A DNA stretch of 64,000 nucleotides from Frisingicoccus sp009929615 (GTDB lineage Bacteria; Bacillota; Clostridia; Lachnospirales; Lachnospiraceae). Position numbers and translations under genes: made by a program. The DNA is taken from positions 226,636-290,635 of the forward strand of contig JAQUXR010000001.1 of assembly GCA_028692275.1 (NCBI GenBank), in the 5' to 3' direction. This document shows, piece after piece, positions 55,092 through 63,877 of this stretch (positions are counted from its first letter, which is position 1; each line of letters begins with the position of its first letter). Under the pieces are notes generated by a model. The model ran no database searches. It was not told where the DNA came from and was given only the letters and a program-made list of their open reading frames with translations.

Positions 55092-55743
55092 ACTTAAGTA
55101 GATATGGGTATTACTACCCATACCCCTCATTCAAACCGTACATGCGCTATTAACGCATACGGCTTAACCCTATATTCTACTTTGATTTTCCGCCTATTAT
55201 CTGGCTCTCTAATGTCCATGCGGATTATCTCCGTATCGTTATAAGGTGTGTCCCTTCCCTCCACCGTGATTAGCGGTTTCTACAGTACTATGAACACTCG
55301 GACTTCCTACTATCCATTTGATTTTCTTTCTTGTTCCCTTGATTGTACATCATACCTCATATAAGAGGGAATAGTAGGACCTCAGCTGTTCCGATAAACT
55401 ACTTATCATCAACCTCGCCAAGTTCTCAGACTGGGGGATGCTTGATAACTCTTACCATAGCGATTTATCAAATATTGTCTGCGACGAAATAGAACGTCTC
55501 GACCATTTCCAACCTCATAATAATTTCCCAGCTCAATCACTTCACTTTCGTTTCGGTTCTGTTGCTCCCTGTCCTACGCTTAAACCTCATGTTACCACTC
55601 TGGCTCCAAGGACTCGGTACAAGGCGGCTGGTTAGACCTTACCTTGGTGGATTTTCCACTATATTTTATCAGCTTACCAAAGCTTTGCAGAATTTCTTCC
55701 GCTCGCTAGGGAAAATCAGCTATGCTGATTTTGCAGCTCGCAC
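55092..55743 (-). mobile_element. ORF-less group II intron in the BREX leader
   Basis: The minus strand starts with GTGCGAGCTGC at 55743, a standard group II 5' end. Near the 3' end, 55165-55133 fold as a 33-nt domain V: AAGCCGTA / TACGGTTT outer stem, a 2-nt bulge and a GCG/CGC inner stem. Domain VI follows with a TATGGGTA/TACCCATA stem and a CTACTT branch region. Total about 650 nt, with no reverse-transcriptase ORF; small plus-strand frames there are noise. The 3' end is uncertain by about 5 bases. Splicing ability would need a maturase in trans or self-splicing. Confidence 0.85.
55133..55165 (-). ncRNA. group II intron catalytic domain V
   Basis: 33-nt hairpin, outer stem AAGCCGTA/TACGGTTT with the invariant AGC triad position and a 2-nt bulge (AT), inner stem GCG(T)/(G)CGC and a five-base loop. 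It is the diagnostic structure of the intron; the DVI hairpin follows within 5 nt. Confidence 0.85.
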
Positions 55744-55752
55744 CCACTATCC

Positions 55753-55780
55753 ATTATATCACTAAATCAGCGATTCACAA
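55753..55780 (-). promoter_or_regulatory. promoter of the BREX operon
   Basis: On the minus strand TTGTGA (55780-55775) and TATAAT (55758-55753) are 16 bp apart, with TGA directly before the -10 (extended -10). Transcription should begin near 55746, only about 3-8 nt before the intron 5' end at 55743. So the leader of the BREX mRNA is nearly all intron. Confidence 0.75.
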
Positions 55781-56126
55781 GCAAAAATATTCGACTTTTC
55801 AAATATTTATCGTTTTTTTTGGATTTTAGTTTTAAATCAAACGATTTTACTCGCATAAAGTAAAGCAACGCAGAATAAAATGCCACTACTTAGGTCAAAA
55901 CAAATTCGCAAGCAGTGTAATCCTGTACAGGTTTACTCATTTTCTCGAATTGCCCTTCGGTCTATTCTTCGCAAATTTGCTTGTTGGGGAAATCTCCCCA
56001 ATCCCCATTGAACGACACCTTCGGTGTCGGCTACACGAGCAAAATCACTCGTTATTGCAGATGTAAGTATAGAAAAATTTATGACCGTGTAGTATAATTA
56101 GTAAAACAAACCGCAGGAGAATACAA
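55781..56126. other. divergent regulatory region between BREX and Spo0A-C-like gene
   Basis: About 345 bp. It contains the palindrome at 55917-55936, an AAATATT/AATATTT repeat, related segments AAATTCGCAAGCA and GCAAATTTGCTTG facing each other (about 55902-55983), a GGGGAAATCTCCCC palindrome near 55986, and hairpin GACACCTTCGGTGTC. A TATAAT at 56093-56098 may serve the plus-strand gene. No ORF convincing as a gene is seen. Confidence 0.5.
55917..55936. promoter_or_regulatory. 20-bp palindrome, candidate operator
   Basis: GTAATCCTGT and ACAGGTTTAC form a palindrome with one mismatch per arm. It lies about 140 bp upstream of the BREX -35 and about 190 bp from the divergent Spo0A-C-like gene. 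Binding by the adjacent XRE proteins is possible but not shown. Confidence 0.55.
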
Positions 56127-56375
56127 ATGAAAATCAAACACAAAAAACCCATTACCACTATTGAGCAGGCAGATGAAATCTTTGCCAAGATTGCACAAAA
56201 GGAACACACAACCGTTGAAGAAGTAAAGAAAGAAATTAAAAGAGCTATGTGGTTCGGTATGGCAGACACCACACCAACTGTTCGAGAGGAATGGGCGAAG
56301 ATACCACACGCAGGTGAAACCATTACCGAGGAAGAATTTCTTATCTACATGGTTAATAAAGTTTCAAATAAATAA
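56127..56375 (+). CDS. Spo0A C-terminal-domain-like small protein
   Basis: 82 residues: FAKIAQKEHTTVEEVKKEIK, RAMWFGMADTTPTVREEWA, KIPHAGETITEEEFLIYM. This matches small proteins in Firmicute elements annotated as similar to the Spo0A C-terminal DNA-binding domain (E-V-K-x-E-I-x-x-A-M). There is no receiver domain. It may control element genes. A CAGGAG site precedes the ATG. Confidence 0.65.
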   Translation: MKIKHKKPITTIEQADEIFAKIAQKEHTTVEEVKKEIKRAMWFGMADTTPTVREEWAKIPHAGETITEEEFLIYMVNKVSNK

Positions 56376-56416
56376 AGGAATTATATACATATGCCTTTTG
56401 GGCAGGAGGATACACC

Positions 56417-57271
56417 ATGAATAAAATAGGTCAAAATATCAAGAAGCTCCGAAAAGCTTATGGAGAAACCCAGCCAGAACTTGGACAAGCGATAAATGTA
56501 GAATATAGCACTATCTCTATGTATGAAAGCGGAAAAAGGCAACCAGATATACAAACACTTCAAGCAATCGCTTCACATTACGGATATACCTTAGACCAAC
56601 TTCTACGAGAAGATTTCTCCCATCTCGACTTTACAAAAACTATGTTCACTTGGGATAGCTTGGTTAATCTGCTTGAGATAATATTTCCTCTCTCTTGCTC
56701 CAATACTTCAAAAGAAGATATTTATTTTATGAAAGGTTATGAGTACACTCAAGAGATACTCACCAGCCTAAAAAAAGGTGAGAACATCTTACGAAGAAAA
56801 TTTGAACTTGCACTGGAATCTTATTGTACTTCAATGGAAACTTATGAAACAACCGACTCCGCAGCAAATACTCTTTGGCTTATTTATGTTCTCTATACAC
56901 TACTTCCAGATAAGCAATTTGAAAACATGGGAAAAGCATTATATTTTGGCAAAGCAACAGGCAATGACTTTTTGAAAAACTATGTTTTGAAAAATGAAAT
57001 AACCAAAGACAAAGCTGAAGAAGAAAATAAGCTATCCTACATTCGTGATATGAACGAGAGCATAACGGCCTACATTCAATGTCTAAAAAAAATTCCTTCA
57101 TACGCAAATCTCGCTGATTATTACCTGGCACTGCGGTACGTCATAGGAATGGTAGATACTGACTACAGTAATGAGTTAACTAAAACAATAGGAATGGAAA
57201 TGATGCTATCATTTCTATCAATAGGTAATCCTTATGCGTTTGAATTTGTTCAAAAATCTTTAGAAATCTAA
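56417..57271 (+). CDS. XRE-family regulator with long C-terminal domain
   Basis: 284 residues. N-terminal helix-turn-helix (IGQNIKKLRKAYGETQPELG, QAINVEYSTISMYESGKRQP) followed by LQAIASHYGYTLDQLL, then a 200-residue helical C-terminal part without known motifs. The CAGGAGG site is 7 bases before ATG. Separated from the previous gene by about 40 bp; probably the same transcript. Confidence 0.85.
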   Translation: MNKIGQNIKKLRKAYGETQPELGQAINVEYSTISMYESGKRQPDIQTLQAIASHYGYTLDQLLREDFSHLDFTKTMFTWDSLVNLLEIIFPLSCSNTSKEDIYFMKGYEYTQEILTSLKKGENILRRKFELALESYCTSMETYETTDSAANTLWLIYVLYTLLPDKQFENMGKALYFGKATGNDFLKNYVLKNEITKDKAEEENKLSYIRDMNESITAYIQCLKKIPSYANLADYYLALRYVIGMVDTDYSNELTKTIGMEMMLSFLSIGNPYAFEFVQKSLEI

Positions 57272-57373
57272 TTTGTTTTTTGAGCTTCACAGAGCGTGAA
57301 GCTCATTTTCTTTGCATTGAGCTATAATAATCTTGTAAAAAAACTGAGGACATTCAGAACAGGAGGTTTTGTC

Positions 57374-57733
57374 GTGGAAGAAAAAAGAACAATAAAAGAA
57401 TGGATTAAAGAACATAAAACGGGACTGATTATTACCGGAGTGACAGTTGCTTCCGTTATAGGGGTAATAATCATTGCCAATAAGATTGAATTGCCATCAC
57501 ATTCTCCACTACCTGCAAACACAAAATTGAAGGACATTCCTGCATTAAGTAATTCGGAATGCAAAGTAATTGATTTTAGTACATCTAAAAAATCAATTGA
57601 TGTGAGTGAACATCTGCGAAATCTTCCAGAACGCTGGAATGCTTCGCCTGTTAAAATTGCTCTTGCAACCGAACATGGCTACGAGCTTGCACCACATCAA
57701 ACATGGGTAAATTCATATAGTAAATGTGCATAG
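57374..57733 (+). CDS. small membrane-anchored protein
   Basis: About 119 residues from GTG 57374, chosen because AGGAGG lies 7 bases upstream. One membrane helix (TGLIITGVTVASVIGVIIIA) near residues 14-33 is followed by an extracellular-like domain with no known motif. A role in the element is not clear. Confidence 0.65.
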   Translation: MEEKRTIKEWIKEHKTGLIITGVTVASVIGVIIIANKIELPSHSPLPANTKLKDIPALSNSECKVIDFSTSKKSIDVSEHLRNLPERWNASPVKIALATEHGYELAPHQTWVNSYSKCA

Positions 57734-57745
57734 GGAGGAATATTC

Positions 57746-57949
57746 ATGGCTAAAAAATGTCCAAGTTGCGGTAAAACAATGAACAGTCACGAGACCTTTT
57801 GGGATTGCGATAACTGTGGAGAATTTATTGTAAAAAAGGGGTACGAAACAAAGGAAGAACGAGGAGAACAGATACCGTTTGGCTGCTCCGCCTGCGGCAA
57901 TCCTGCGTATCCGGATTGCAAACTGAGCTGTAATTTATTCGATGACTAA
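57746..57949 (+). CDS. small zinc-ribbon protein
   Basis: 67 residues. Three CxxC units: CPSCG, CDNCG and CSACG, plus further Cys at the end (CKLSCNLF). It likely binds one or two zinc ions. A GGGAGG site precedes ATG, 12 bp after the membrane protein gene. Followed by a bidirectional terminator. Confidence 0.7.
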   Translation: MAKKCPSCGKTMNSHETFWDCDNCGEFIVKKGYETKEERGEQIPFGCSACGNPAYPDCKLSCNLFDD

Positions 57950-57951
57950 AA

Positions 57952-58000
57952 AAAGAAACCACGATCTAAGCTCCAATTAGAGCAAAGACCGTGGTTTTGT
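57952..58000. terminator. bidirectional terminator
   Basis: AACCACGATCT...AGACCGTGGTT and inner GCTC/GAGC form a long imperfect stem with A-run on the left and T-run on the right, between the plus-strand zinc protein and the minus-strand gene at 58003. Confidence 0.85.
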
Positions 58001-58002
58001 TT

Positions 58003-58296
58003 TTATTTCTTACCTTTCCATGACTGTATCAGTCTCTCCAGCTTTACACCATCCTCGAGTCCCTTACGAAAATAAAATTCATTGATGCGGGAATACTTTG
58101 AGGATAGGCTGTCTAAGAAACTCTCCATCATGTGCTTATCCGATACATCAAGTGTTTCTATTATGCAGAAAAATGCTTTTTCACATTCATCAAATTCCTC
58201 GATTTCATCGGTTTTCATGCACTCCTCTCGATTCTCCGAATGATAAAACATACGGTCGTAGATGATGGCATCTATTGTATCCCTATCTGTTGTCAT
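58003..58296 (-). CDS. unknown 97-aa protein, DUF6809-like
   Basis: Helical and acidic, with the end EFYFRKGLEDGVKLERLI that resembles the C-terminus of the DUF6809 family found in elements. Strong AAGGAGG site before ATG. It lies between the relaxase gene and a terminator and may be the last cistron of the transfer operon. Confidence 0.5.
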   Translation of the reverse strand: MTTDRDTIDAIIYDRMFYHSENREECMKTDEIEEFDECEKAFFCIIETLDVSDKHMMESFLDSLSSKYSRINEFYFRKGLEDGVKLERLIQSWKGKK

Positions 58297-58379
58297 TAGT
58301 ATATCCTCCTTAGGTTTTGGAGTGATTATACTTTACCTTTGGGAGATAATCCATGATGTCAAATAGAATTTTGATTGAA

Positions 58380-59777
58380 CTATCTCTCCGAAGATTTTTC
58401 TTTCTGTTCTTCCTCATGTTTACGGTCTATACCCAGAATATTTTCAACGGTCTGCTTTGCTATCAGGTATTCCTGCATATCTTTCTTGACCTGCCGGTAC
58501 TCTGAATATGCTTTTTTCTTCTCCACCAGAAGCTGATTAAATTCCTCTGATAATGCTTTACGAGTAGGGAGCTTTTTACCGCCTAATTGGTTGAAAGCTT
58601 CCTTTGCCGCCTTATGCAATAGCAATTCCTCCCGGTGTTCTTCAAAGAATTTTTTACTGTACCCGGCTTTACGATAGGCTTCATATACCGCCCTTGTTTT
58701 GGAATAATTGTTGATATGGGTCTGTAAGACACTGATTTCTGCCATACGTTTCTCCGCCGACTTTATGGATACTGACAGTTCATCAAATCTTGTTAAAAGT
58801 TTTGTGGTAAGGGCAACCAGTTCCTCATAGTTGTCCACACCTTTTTCTTTCAGAAGGCAGACCGTTTTGGCTGCTTCCTTACGATTGTATTTCTTTGCCC
58901 ATCGTTCATAGCCTGCGGTTTTTCCTTCAGCAATTTTCTCTTGAATATCAATAAGCAAACGGAACTGTTTTTGTTCATGCACCTGCTGACTGCCATCTCT
59001 TATTTTGCGAAGGGGCTTACCACCAATAACTGCTTTAATTTCCTCTTTACTATATCCATCCCCCAGTGATCGAAGGCGGATAGCTCGTTTACCTTTCTGA
59101 CAGAATGCCAGTTGCTTACCATCTTTAAACTCATAGCCTTTAATCGCCATGAGCTGAATGAACTCTTCAAAATTCTTCGGCTTCTCTTGAAGCACCTGGT
59201 CGATGGCAATGCACAAATCACTTCTCTGACTATTCCGCTTCGGGTAGTTGGTTCTTTTGGCTCTTTCCCCATATGGTTTCGGTGTAATGATGGATAACCC
59301 ATGTTCCACACATACACGGTCGCTGACCTTCTGAACTGCCAGTCCAGACAGGAAGAAATTGTTGAATTTACGGGTGCAGTCAAGGGATGTGGAATTGTAA
59401 ATGATATGATTATGAATATGAGAACGGTCGATATGAGTGGCAACGATGAAAGCGTGTTTTCCTTTGGTGAAACGCATGGCCAGCTCATAGCCGACCTGAT
59501 TTGCTTCCTCCGGGGTCACTTCTCCCGGCTTAAATGATTGCCGTATCTGGTAGGCAATGACATTATTTTTCTGTTGCCTGCCTGTAATATGCTGATATTG
59601 TCTCTTTGAAAGAAGAAACTCCTCGTCTGCTGTTTTTGCATCGCATTCATAGGAGCTGATGAACTCTCCATCGTTTGTCTTTGCCGCATTCTGCGAATAA
59701 TCGGTACGGTCTGCCAGACACTGTGCCACTGTCTTTCCTTTGTTTACATGAAGTGCTATTAGTCTTGTTGCTGCCAT
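58380..59777 (-). CDS. relaxase / mobilization nuclease (MOBP-like)
   Basis: 465 residues. The metal-binding relaxase motif is H115-x-D-x-x-H120-x-H122-N-H124 (THIDRSHIHNH). Tyr near 27 (RTDYSQN) is a candidate nicking residue. A long helical C-terminal part (about 200-465) is usual for the VirD2-like relaxases of Firmicute elements. It nicks oriT to start DNA transfer. MobC lies upstream but is separated by two extra genes. The AATGGCAG start has GGTGG upstream. Confidence 0.92.
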   Translation of the reverse strand: MAATRLIALHVNKGKTVAQCLADRTDYSQNAAKTNDGEFISSYECDAKTADEEFLLSKRQYQHITGRQQKNNVIAYQIRQSFKPGEVTPEEANQVGYELAMRFTKGKHAFIVATHIDRSHIHNHIIYNSTSLDCTRKFNNFFLSGLAVQKVSDRVCVEHGLSIITPKPYGERAKRTNYPKRNSQRSDLCIAIDQVLQEKPKNFEEFIQLMAIKGYEFKDGKQLAFCQKGKRAIRLRSLGDGYSKEEIKAVIGGKPLRKIRDGSQQVHEQKQFRLLIDIQEKIAEGKTAGYERWAKKYNRKEAAKTVCLLKEKGVDNYEELVALTTKLLTRFDELSVSIKSAEKRMAEISVLQTHINNYSKTRAVYEAYRKAGYSKKFFEEHREELLLHKAAKEAFNQLGGKKLPTRKALSEEFNQLLVEKKKAYSEYRQVKKDMQEYLIAKQTVENILGIDRKHEEEQKEKSSER

Positions 59778-59900
59778 GCTTTCACCACCTTTTTTGCATA
59801 ATAAAAGAGCAGCTACATTTTATAACCGCTCCATAAAAAAATATATTTTTTTAGCCATCTACTCAATATGCTGGATTTACTTACAATTTTTCAAGAAAAC

Positions 59901-60842
59901 TTATTTCACAATAGTTTCTTTTACCATATAATTTGTTTTTGAGCTTTTATCTGTTTCTTTATTTGGCCCTTTATAATATGAGCGTACAAAAACCATCTTA
60001 CCGCTCTTATAGTGTCTGGTGTGTCCACTTACAATCCATTTATCAGTTTTTCTTACTATTTTGTTTTCTTTCTTTTCACTACTTTTCTGGTTTTTCTTTC
60101 CTTCTTTCAGATTGTAATATTTACTTGTGTCGATGACTCGTTCGCTATTCGTATTCATATAATTTTCTTCTTGGTTAATAACAGTCATCAATCTTTTATT
60201 ACACTTCTGTTCATTAGTCTTCTTTTTATAATCGAGAAGAAAATTTATGGCTTGAAATGTCGTTAGAACATATTCGATAATAACATCAACTGTACTCTTA
60301 AGGGTTTCATCATCATTATGTGCGGTCTTTGATATCCACTCCATATCCTTTTCTGAAAAGTACTGATTTAATTCTTGTTTCGAAAAGCTGTTTATCAGAA
60401 ATTGTTCAATACAAGCATAGCTTACGTTAATTTCTCCGTAAGAGTCTTCTCCAATTTTATTAACAATACCTTTAATTGTGATAATATACCTAAGATAAAA
60501 ATTACTGTTACAAAAATCATATTCTTTTATCTCTAGATCGTATTTTTCTGACGTCATGTTTGTCGCTTTAAAATGTGTATAGTATATCACTCCTTCATCT
60601 GTCCTGCTCTTTATTACGCCTTCTGGAATACACGGAATCAAATATTCGTAACCACAATTATTTTTAACTGTGCCTTCTCCATACTCACGCACAATATCAT
60701 GCACTAATACACGCTCTTTCCCGTTCTTACTTGTCCCGACCAGTTCTATTGTATCTAGGCTTTTAATATAACGGAAAGACTCTGCTGTTCCTTTTTCCTC
60801 AAGGAATTTCCTTACCCTATAAATAATATTATCATTCAACAT
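59901..60842 (-). CDS. unknown A/T-rich protein, 313 aa, between MobC and relaxase
   Basis: The composition is clearly more A/T-rich than its neighbours. No known domain at the N-terminus. Near the C-terminus a GHTRHYKSGKMVFVRSYYKG motif resembles short tail motifs of some plasmid and phage regulators. It has an AAGGAG site about 14 bases before ATG. Likely cargo inserted between transfer genes; function unknown. Confidence 0.65.
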   Translation of the reverse strand: MLNDNIIYRVRKFLEEKGTAESFRYIKSLDTIELVGTSKNGKERVLVHDIVREYGEGTVKNNCGYEYLIPCIPEGVIKSRTDEGVIYYTHFKATNMTSEKYDLEIKEYDFCNSNFYLRYIITIKGIVNKIGEDSYGEINVSYACIEQFLINSFSKQELNQYFSEKDMEWISKTAHNDDETLKSTVDVIIEYVLTTFQAINFLLDYKKKTNEQKCNKRLMTVINQEENYMNTNSERVIDTSKYYNLKEGKKNQKSSEKKENKIVRKTDKWIVSGHTRHYKSGKMVFVRSYYKGPNKETDKSSKTNYMVKETIVK

Positions 60843-60928
60843 CTATAGTCTCCACTCCTTCAAATTCTAATTTTATCAAACACATTATACCAGATTCCAA
60901 ATGTAAAATCATCGCATGTCCAATTCTA

Positions 60929-61213
60929 TCATGACCGAATAAATTCTCCCAGTCTATCCCGAATCCCTTCCACCGTAACCACCGCCCATACAGCCACGAA
61001 CAGTAATAAAAACGCAGCCAAGCCCATGACTGCCAGTATCGCAAGGCTCTTCCAATTTGCGGTGAAAACACAGTAGATACCGCACCCGCCAATCACCAGA
61101 AGCAAAGCACCAATCACATAGGAAGACGTATTCATCATAAATTTTCCAAGTAAGCAAATCAGCACAACCGTAAGTAACAGGGGTAGGGCAATCAATTTCA
61201 GTATTAGTCTCAT
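60929..61213 (-). CDS. small two/three-helix membrane protein
   Basis: 94 residues from ATG 61213, with AAAGGAG 8 bases upstream. Three hydrophobic segments (LILKLIALPLLLTVVLICLL, VIGALLLVIGGCGIYCVF, LAILAVMGLAAFLLLFVAVW). Proteins like this often sit between MobC and relaxase in Lachnospiraceae elements. Function unknown. Longer starts at 61324 would run into the hairpin at 61293. Confidence 0.7.
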   Translation of the reverse strand: MRLILKLIALPLLLTVVLICLLGKFMMNTSSYVIGALLLVIGGCGIYCVFTANWKSLAILAVMGLAAFLLLFVAVWAVVTVEGIRDRLGEFIRS

Positions 61214-61285
61214 AAGCTCCGCTCCTTTCATTTCTGCCCCTATCTTAACAGATAAAGCTTCAACACACAACGATGCCACGCCAAT

Positions 61286-61316
61286 ATGTAAAACTGCGGC
61301 AAAGAATGCCGCAGTC
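61286..61316 (-). terminator. hairpin after mobC
   Basis: CTGCGGC and GCCGCAG (61294-61314) form a 7-bp stem with a 7-base loop; the minus strand then reads TTTTAC. It ends mobC transcription at least partly. Confidence 0.6.
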
Positions 61317-61329
61317 CCCATCACATACG

Positions 61330-61662
61330 TTACTGGATACTGGAAAGATGCACCAGCACTGCTTTCATATCTGTCCAGATTTCTTCCAAACGCTCTTGCA
61401 GATCATAAATATCTGCCTGATAGATACTGCCCGTTTCATTGGCACGTTTGGCATACTGGTTTAAGTTGTTGCTGCACATACGAAGCAGAAAGACCAGTTC
61501 TTTCACTCCCTGCAAATCCAGATTGATACAGTATCCGTCCAAAGCCATCTTTCTAAGATATGCTCCTTTGCTCCGGATACCCATTTCATACATTTTCTGG
61601 TGAATACGCTCGACTTCATCTTTGGACGCAAGAAAGTGTACATCCTGGTCACGTTTTGCCAT
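61330..61662 (-). CDS. mobC: MobC-family mobilization protein
   Basis: 110 residues. The N-terminal V-H-F-L-A-S-K-D-E-V-E-R-I is a ribbon-helix-helix; LRKMALDGYCINLDLQGVKE and NNLNQYAKRANETGSIY are the MobC core. MobC helps open oriT for the relaxase. Its start overlaps the stop of the helicase gene by a base. Confidence 0.9.
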   Translation of the reverse strand: MAKRDQDVHFLASKDEVERIHQKMYEMGIRSKGAYLRKMALDGYCINLDLQGVKELVFLLRMCSNNLNQYAKRANETGSIYQADIYDLQERLEEIWTDMKAVLVHLSSIQ

Positions 61663-63877
61663 TATATCACCTCCTCGTACCCCTCAGAACGCTTCAAAGG
61701 CGGGATATGCTCTGCCTTTGATTTCAGCTCCGCAAGTACCGAAGAACGACCGCCTTCTTTTCGCTCGGAACGGGATTCTGTTGTATCCTCCATATTCAAA
61801 GCTGCATCCAGCTCCGCTAATCTAACACTCTTTGCTGTCAGCTCCGCTTCCTGTGGGAATGGCTTCCCGATTTCTCCTTTGGTGGCTTCCTGCTGGCTGT
61901 AAAGACTTTCAAGCTGTATCTTTGCTCTTTCAAGACGCTCTGGTATGCCTGCGAGGGCATTGTCCAGTCGTGTGAGATTTCCTCTGGCATCTGTACCAAG
62001 CGGCACACGATGGCTCATAGAGCCTTTCAGAGTGATGTTGAACTCATGCCCGAATGTTTCAAAGGAAAGTTCCATCTGGAATCCACGATAATTCCCGATA
62101 ACAACCGGGTCAGTGCCTTTCATTTCTTTACACATTGCCAGTATCATTTCCCCGGCATCTGCTTTTTCCGTATACCGCTTTCCATTCAGCTCCATACCGC
62201 AGAATCCGTCCGGGATTTGTGGGTGGGCTTCTGCCAGTGGAATATCCGCTTCAAACCCATGGATATATCCTGTCTGTTTCTCAATCTCTGCCGGGAAATA
62301 TTTCAGCAGCTTATCTTCCATGCGGTACTGCTGGCTCTGGTGATCGGCTTTCAGCACTTTCAGACGGGCAACGTCAATATCCAAGTCCATCTTTTCCTTG
62401 ATTAACGGGTTGCCTGCACACAGAGCTTTAATTTCCGCATAGGACAATGCCTGTTCGTCCACATCATCACAGGAGCGGACAGGGGATTTCGAGGTCATAA
62501 TCTGACTGATGAATTTCTGCTTGTTCTCCAATGTCTGATAGAGATAAGCGTCAAATGTTCCCTCTGTTACATACTGATATACCTGCACTTCCTTATTTTG
62601 ATTTCCCTGTCGTATGATACGACCGTTTCTCTGGGTCATATCTGACGGTCGCCAGCCCACATCTAAATGATGCACCGCAACTAATTTGTCCTGGACATTC
62701 GTTCCGGCTCCCATCTTCTGGGTACTGCCAAGAAGGACACGCACCTGTCCGGTACGCACCTTTGCGAAAAGATCTTTTTTCTTTGCTTCGGTATCGGCAT
62801 CGTGTATAAAAGCTACCTCTGTTTCCGGGACACCACTGACAATGAGTTTGGCTCTGATATCATCATACACATTGAATGTACCATCATTTTTCGGAGTGGA
62901 AAGGTCACAGAATAACAACTGTGTCAGCTTCTCTGCCTGTCCATCCTGCCAGATACGGAGTACATTGCCCACGCAGGCATTGAGCTTACTGTCAGGGTCG
63001 TCGGGAAGGAGTGGGGACATAAGACGCTGATCCAGACCGAGCTTTCGCCCATCGGACGTAATCTTGAGCATATTATCGACGGTCGGTTCTACCATACCGC
63101 TGTGAACCTCCGCAGCTCTATCCGAAAGGTCTGCCACCATATTCTGTTGATGCTCCGAGGGCTGTACTACTACCGTTTCAAACTTCGCTTCCGGCACTGG
63201 AAGATTTAACTGGTCGGAGGTCTTAATATCCGCCACTTCCTTGAACATATTCATAAGCTCCGGAAGATTGAAGAACTTTGCGAATCGAGTTCTGGCCCGA
63301 TATCCGGTGCCTTCCGGTGCTAATTCGATGGCTGTTGTTGTCTCTCCAAAGGTAGAAGCCCAGCAATCAAAGTGAGTAAGACCTTTTTTCTGTAATGTAC
63401 CATACTGAAGGTATCGCATGACTGTATAAAGCTCCGTCATAGAATTGCTCACGGGAGTACCTGTGGCAAAGATAACACCACGGCCACCGGTCAATTCATC
63501 CATGTATCGGCATTTCATGAACATATCCGAGGACTTCTGTGCTTCCGATGTGGAAAGACCTGCCACATTACGCATTTTTGTGTATAAAAAGAGATTTTTG
63601 AACGCATGGCTCTCGTCCACGAACAGCCGATCCACGCCTAACTGCTCAAAGGTCACTACATCATCTTTACGCTCTGTGGACATCAATTTGTCTAACCGCC
63701 CCTGTAGGGACTTTCTCGATTTCTCCATCTGTTTAATGGAAAAATTCTCTCCACGCTCTGCTTTTAGTTCAATCAAAGCGTGTTCAATTTCCTGTATCTG
63801 CTCATTAAGCTGCCTTTCCTGTCGTTCAATGGAAAGAGGGATTTTTTCAAACTGCGAATGCCCGATAATCACTGATA
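61662..63877 (-). CDS. SNF2-like DNA helicase of conjugative element, 5' part interrupted by intron
   Basis: About 738 residues of a much longer protein are seen. Motifs: DESH (FVDESHAFKN), ATGTPVSNS, then ALLGSTQKMGAGTN-type LLGSTQKMGAGTNVQ and Q-R-x-G-R-I-x-R-Q-G (QRNGRIIRQG), i.e. motifs II, III and V-VI of the SNF2/DEAD-like helicase-methylase proteins of these elements. The open frame upstream of about 63877 (M-E-S-R-V-R...) is translated intron domain V/VI, not protein. The true exon begins with the serine before V-I-I-G-H-S-Q. The rest of the gene should lie past the intron, beyond the right edge. Confidence 0.85.

Noticed and set aside
55743..55753. Exact EBS1/IBS1 pairing of the ORF-less intron
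   Set aside because: A TACTAT segment could pair with the ATAGTG exon bases, but it also pairs with ATAGTAGG inside the intron; I could not decide without folding.
55438..55765. Plus-strand frames of 65 and 67 codons
   Set aside because: They lie within the group II intron and read as noise on its opposite strand.
61214..61329. oriT next to mobC
   Set aside because: The hairpin at 61293-61315 looks like a terminator; no nick-site sequence could be recognised, so no oriT is claimed.
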